NCBI GenBank assembly: GCA_029718625.1
Contig: CM056395.1
Span: forward strand, 22,786,480 to 22,850,479
Direction of reading: 5' to 3'
DNA length: 64,000 nt
Source: Synaphobranchus kaupii
Taxonomy: Eukaryota > Chordata > Actinopteri > Anguilliformes > Synaphobranchidae
In this document: positions 58,991 to 64,000 of the stretch, piece by piece
How positions within the stretch are numbered: position 1 is the stretch's first letter
How the letters are laid out: each line of letters opens with the position of its first letter
The notes under the pieces: model-generated
Databases searched by the model: none
What the model saw: the letters and a program-made list of their open reading frames with translations, nothing else
Told to the model about the DNA's origin: nothing
Translations under genes and position numbers: made by a program

Positions 58991-60932
58991 GCCGTGTGCG
59001 TCGCTTTACGCTTCACCCTGCGTTGCTGCTCGCACTGTTTCTATTTGAGACGCTCCAGACCTCTTTGCACAAGACCCGCCTTCAACAAATGACCGGGAGA
59101 AAAAAGACACGCCCCTGATGCTAATGATGGGTTCCTTAGTTTCCAGCGCGCGATTACTAGACGTGGCTGGTGTAGATATGTTTTTGGACGCTAAGCAGGA
59201 ACTAGTTTGCAGGCCTCGATCGGTTGAGGCAAGGACTTCAATCACGTGACAAGCGTCGGCGGCTAGTAACAGAAGCGTGAGATGCGTTTCCTCTTCCTGT
59301 GGTACGTTTACCTCAGTTCTGTTCAAATCATGCAGAAGACCAGGGCCCCGTTTCCAAAAAGCATCATGGAGTTAAGATCATCTTAGAGTGTTTTGTGTTT
59401 GTGTTTTATTCATTTTATGATTAAAATGATAAAAATTTACTAACATTATGTAAAAAAGATTCCTTTTCAGAAACAGGGCCCAGCATTCCAGTCACCAGCC
59501 TGAGGGATTGTACCTGCAATGCAGCCACTTTTTCAACTCCATACACAAGGATTAAAGAGAAAATGGCCGCTCCATGTTCACATTTAATTTAATAATGCTA
59601 CATGAAACACACCCACAGAACTAAACTCCATAAATAAAGGTATATGTTCCTGTAGTTTCTACTTAACTGCCATCACAACAATTTATTGTGTTCAGATCTA
59701 AAATGGTGGGGGCACTAGAGAAACAAAAGAAACAGGCTACTGTTCCACCCACCGGTGTGATATAAGCTGCCACATACACAACATCATAGGCTAATACTGT
59801 TGCCTCCTCAAGTGTGGAACAATTTAACCTGCTATATTATTTGTAATCTTCATTACCATCATTAAAATAATTGGTTCAGGTTCAGCGATCTGCATTCCGT
59901 ATATTAACTAGACCACGATGGTGAGTGCAGTCCAGTAATATTTTATCGTTCTTTTTTCACTTTGAATTCCATTTTGACACAATGTGGTTCCCACAGAATT
60001 TGATTCATGCGACAGTGGTTAAAGAGCTGGGCTGATAAGTCTTCTGGCGCTGCTAGTAAAAATAATCTAAATTTCTTCACCGTGACGAAAAAAGAGAGTG
60101 AAGCATAACACATTTAAACCAGACGTTGGATATATTTTTGTTTTTGTTGTAGTTTTTTTTTATATGAAAGAAAAGTTTATCTGGACCAGTTTCATTAAAC
60201 TTTCAGTGACCCAGTTTGCTTCATTTAAACTGCTTTGCTTTTCACATTTTGCACACACTGTGAGGCCCTGTTGCTGTGAAATGAAGGTTAACCTTTGTTT
60301 CTCACCTGAGACCGTGCTGTGTCTCTCCCAGCTTGAACTAAAATTTATTCAGTAGCCTTCAAGTTGGTGTCTTATTTTAAATAAGAATTCCAGCTACTAT
60401 TCAAGGTCATTTTAATTTTAAAAAGTGTTTTTGTTTTTTTTTAAACATCTCAAAAATGTTTTGCAATACCAAACTGAGCAAATTGGTTTATTTATTCATT
60501 TTTTTTCAAGGTCCCAATTAAATATTTGGAGTAGTGTTTCTACGTTTGGTTATATTCAGTCTGTAGATTCATTTTAAATGCGTTAACCTTCAGCAGATCG
60601 TTTTGTATGTACTGTAGTCTTAATAAAAGGAGCACTGATGATGTCTAATTGCAGCAATTTTAGGAATATGAATAAATCATATCTAACTGCTTGAGATGAA
60701 TAATTGTAATGTTTTATTCAGAGTGGGATATAACCACAATACTAAGGCTGGTAGCTGGGTGCATGTTATGCCTACATAGAGACATTGTCTGATTAAAGTA
60801 GTGGTAATAACCATGCTAGTAATGATAATATTTCCATAAGGGTCCATCATTAATGAAATACTTGTAACTACTAGTGAACAACTGTTCACTTATGCTGAAG
60901 ACTCCTGATAAACAAATAGGCTATTGAAAAAT
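58991..60932. other. Unique noncoding DNA
   Basis: No recognised exon or element. AAACGGGGCCC-type 'gggccccgtttccaaaaagc' and 'ttttcagaaacagggcccag' pieces near 59343 and 59463 are inverted relative to each other and may be MITE ends. Confidence 0.35.
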
Positions 60933-61556
60933 TATTGCTACTTGTGAATTGAACTGCACGTAATTGAAGTTCTGTAATTTCACTGCCTGGCCAAAAAAAA
61001 AGTCGCACACTCTAATATTTCGTTGGACCGCCTTTAGCTTTGATTACGGTGCGCATTTGTCGTGGCATTGTTTTGACAACCTTATGCAACGTCACAACAT
61101 CTATTTCCGTCCAGAGTTGCATTCATTTTTGGCCGAGATCTTGTATTAACAACGGGAGAATTGAACCACTCCGTAAAGTCTTCTCCAGCACATCCCAAAG
61201 ACTTTCAATTAGATTAAGGTCAAGACTCTGGTGGCCAATTCATGTGTGAAAATGATTCCTCATGCTCCCTGAACCACTCTTTCACAATTTGAGCCCGATG
61301 AATCTTGGCATTGTCGTCCTGGAATATGCCCATTGATGGGATAACCTGGTCATTCAGTACATTCAGGTAATCAGCTGACTTCATTTTATTGCTGCATAAC
61401 GTTGCTGAGCCTAGACCTCACCAATTGAAGCAACCCCAGATCATAACACTGCCTCCAGAGGCTTGTACAGTGGGCACTAATGCATGACGGGTGCAACAGC
61501 GACTTTTTTTTTGGCCAGGCAGTGTATATACAGTGCAATTCACAAGTAGCAAGAAT
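60933..61556. repeat. Inverted repeat flanking Tc1-like copy 2
   Basis: TTGCTACTTGTGAATTG (60935-60951) and its reverse complement CAATTCACAAGTAGCAA (61536-61552), with partial symmetry extending on both sides, stand 24-30 bp outside the two ends of the Tc1-like element. The transposon thus sits near the centre of a palindrome, probably an older fold-back element. Confidence 0.8.
60981..61524 (-). mobile_element. Internally deleted Tc1-like transposon, copy 2
   Basis: A 544-bp inverted copy of 18550-19094 with ends CACTGCCTGGCCAAAAAAAA and its complement. The terminal inverted repeat reaches about 26 bp (to AGTCGC). TA follows on the right (61525-61526), while the left flank is TT, presumably a mutated TA. 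It has the same internal deletion and the same in-frame TGA as copy 1, plus small frameshifts. On the minus strand the frame ends AAGGCGGTCCAACG..., TAT TAG. Confidence 0.93.
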
Positions 61557-62371
61557 TTTGTCTGAACTCAGATATTGTATTTGAGTTAGTTTTGTGGTTT
61601 TGCCTGATTACAGGGAGTTCAATAATGATCAGTGTAGGGATTGATAAAAAATAACAAAAAATCAGCTTTTCTTTCAGTCACATTGGGGCCTTGTGCTACT
61701 GAAGCTTCTAGAAAAAAAATTAAAACGAAAAAGAGTAGCTCAGCTTTTTGGGGAGAGAGGTTGCAAGGGCAAGAAAACCCCCTTAAGTCCTTTTACATGT
61801 ATCCTCCCTCTTTAATGAAGGCCCAAGTAACAAATTCTCAGGGCAACCTCATTAACAAATAAGAACCCTTTTATATGCGACTAATGAGTTTTCATTCGAA
61901 ACTTTTTTTTTATTTTTTATTTTTTTAACAGCGCTCTAAAACAATGCGGACATCATCCAACGTACACAATGTTTTTAATAAGCCGTGCTTCGGCATACAG
62001 AACAGCCCTTGTCTTGCGCATTGCCCTGCACAAAGACTCTTAAACAGCTCTAGCTGCACTAAAAAAAAGGCACCTTTTCAGAATTGTGTAGGATAGACAA
62101 GCGGTTCATTATGGGGTCCCGGCGCTGCTTCCAGGGCTAGCCAAGGCTTGGTCCCGCCCTGCCTGTACACTTTAACCTCGGCCAGGGGTACTCCAGGCCC
62201 CCCTGGGAGGGCACTGGGTATTATCGGGCCTTAATGTGCATTCAGTACCACGCACACTTCCAGGGCGGTTTGCTGACAGCACAGCTTTTATGATGTTTCA
62301 CAAACGTCTCGCGGGAACGGCAATAAAATGTCTGACCTGTTCGAGATTGGTTTCAGAACCCGCAAGGTTGG

Positions 62372-62372
<1 letters not shown>

Positions 62373-62422
<50 letters not shown>

Positions 62423-62442
62423 CAGGGGGGGGGGGGGGGGGG
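62373..62442. repeat. (TG)n followed by a G-run
   Basis: TG units to about 62416, then an 18-nt G-run at 62425-62442. Confidence 0.95.
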
Positions 62443-62581
62443 TGGGGGGTGGTTAAAACAGTGACATTGTGAGTTGTGTGTGCAAGGGATGGACACATTT
62501 TGTGTGTGTGTGCATGTGTGCATAATGGAAGAGTAACTTTGTGTGTACAAAAGATGGACGCGATTTCTGTCTGTGTGGTTG

Positions 62582-62734
62582 TATGTGTGTGTGAAAGAGA
62601 GAGAGAGACAGTGCATGTGTATTAGAGTGTAATATCACTATAGGGACAGCAAAGAGTGACACAAAGAGTGTGTGGGTGTGCGTGTGTCAGTGTGTGTGAG
62701 AGATGGAAATGTGTGTGTAGTCGTATGTGTGTGT

Positions 62735-62798
<64 letters not shown>

Positions 62799-62900
62799 GT
62801 GCATGTGTATTAGAGTGTAATATCACTGTAATATAGAGACAGCAAAGAGTGACACAAAGAGTGTGTGGGTGTGCGTGTGTGAGTGTGTGTGTATGTATGT
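62582..62900. repeat. ~188-bp tandem duplication containing (GA)n
   Basis: ACAGTGCATGTGTATTAGAG at 62608 recurs at 62796, followed in both by GTGTAATATCACT and GACAGCAAAGAGTGACACAA. A (GA)n array at 62734-62794 lies between the two copies and is much longer than the matching GA stretch before the first one. Confidence 0.85.
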
Positions 62901-64000
62901 GTGTGAGTGTGTGTCAGTGTGTGTGTGTCCTTCACATTATTTCAGTCTGTTCCTGCCAGTCCCTGGCGCATGCAGCCCCTGCCTTTAATGAACCAGGAGG
63001 ATAGAGTCAGGACTGACTAATGCTTTCTGCCTGCAAAATGACTGCAGAGTGATCTCATTCACACAGCAGGCCCTGCTTTGCCACCGTTTAGCTTCCGCTA
63101 ATAGGTCGTCTCCCGGGGTGGTCATCAGACCCGAGCTTCTTTCAAAAGCCACGCTATGCTACGGCTGGAGCGCGGGCTTGTTAGATTTCGCCAGGGGCCA
63201 AAAAAATATATATGGTATTACAGCAATCGGTTAGGCCTGAACACGCGGATTCGGATCGCGGGACAGAAGGCGAGACGGCGGGAGGTCTTGGCATCACGCT
63301 TAGCTAATTTCGAACATCTCTGGGCTAGCGGCTAGCCGGCGCCAATGCGGCCGGCGAAGATGCAAACAACCTGACAGGAAGCGCACAAAACGGCTAATGT
63401 CTCCTCTGCGGTTTTCAGAGCGTGATCGCAAAAAAAATGGCGGCTGCAACCGCAGTGCGTTGCCGCGGTGATTGATGGCAATAAAGCGTCCCGTGTTCAC
63501 TGTAAAATAACCCGCTAGGCCTGCTTGCGCATGCTATCTGGGAATACAAGACCTGACATAGTGTGAAAGAGATACATCTTGCCTTAATCAGATTTTCGAG
63601 TGATTAGGTCTGGCTGAGACACGGGTAGCATTGCCTTGCTCAGATGTGCTCTGTCTTGCTAAGCAGCACTTTAACTGTGTCATACATGGCCATTATCACA
63701 GTGAGACACGTGTAATTATGTCTGGGACCCCGGAAAGCGACTGGTGGTCCGCCAAGGTCACCCAAGGTCAAAGACCCGCCTCTAACTCCGCTCCGTGGTG
63801 GGGGCTCGAGTACGATCCAAATAATCTGGGAGCATTTCCAAGGCGGAGCACGCCATTGAAATTAAACTGAAGGGGGCCTGTGCATCAGGATCTAAGAATG
63901 TGGAAATCCCAGGAATATAATACTGGGAATATAAATTTTGCAGGAACAATCTCATTTTGCACAGCCTATTCCAGCATTATTTGAATAATAAATGTTGACA

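Larger units (their letters stand above)
61557..64000. other. Noncoding DNA with simple repeats and a GC-rich patch
   Basis: Apart from the microsatellites listed separately, 63090-63480 is CpG-rich (CGGCTAGCCGGCGCCAATGC near 63328) and could be an island. No recognised exon. Confidence 0.4.

Overview
This is a stretch of vertebrate genomic DNA, most probably from a ray-finned (teleost-type) fish. No host protein-coding gene could be supported in it. The reasons for the fish call are dense microsatellites, tRNA-derived SINEs with the TAATG-repeat tail familiar from fish genomes, Tc1-like elements with CACTGCCTGGCCAAAA ends, and chromodomain-bearing Tf1/sushi-type Gypsy retrotransposons. Species cannot be fixed from sequence alone. 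Unique DNA between repeats is AT-rich and shows no convincing exons, so the window reads as a gene desert or a very large intron.

Layout. 1-10 kb: unique noncoding DNA with a (CA)n array and a fold-back MITE at 6.2 kb. 10-16 kb: a 65-bp-armed MITE at 10.1 kb, a SINE relic, two small inverted-repeat elements and simple repeats. 16.1-17.9 kb: a decayed non-LTR retrotransposon (minus strand) whose own coding sequence has been expanded into exactly twelve 21-bp units. 18.55-19.09 kb: an internally deleted Tc1-like element. 20.3-21.3 kb: two SINE-like repeats. 23.80-30.95 kb: a complete, almost unmutated Tf1/sushi-type Ty3/Gypsy retrotransposon on the minus strand, with 1402-bp LTRs, 5-bp target duplication, and intact gag and pol. 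34.1-35.4 kb: a 51-bp minisatellite of about 25 copies. 38.5-38.8 kb: a block of CACATGTG-like palindromes. 41.1-41.5 kb: a SINE with 13-bp target duplication. 45.63-48.57 kb: a second, non-autonomous and rearranged LTR element of the same self-priming class, filled with 24-bp and 30-bp arrays. 49-64 kb: unique DNA, microsatellites, several MITEs, GC-rich islands at 58.0-59.0 and 63.1-63.5 kb, and a second copy of the deleted Tc1-like element at 60.98-61.52 kb lying between inverted flanks.

Main biological point. The two LTR elements have unrelated LTR bodies, yet each carries an 11-nt primer-binding site, one base from its LTR, that is exactly complementary to the predicted first 11 nt of its own transcript (about 30 nt below a TATA box). 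The two elements differ at two positions in this pairing and both differences are compensated. This is the self-priming arrangement known from yeast Tf1 and the sushi group, seen here as covariation. The intact element also has a C CCA AAA slip site followed by a strong potential stem at the gag/pol junction. In it, Gag (capsid plus CCHC zinc knuckle) would package the RNA, and Pol (protease, RT, RNase H, integrase, chromodomain) would copy and insert it.
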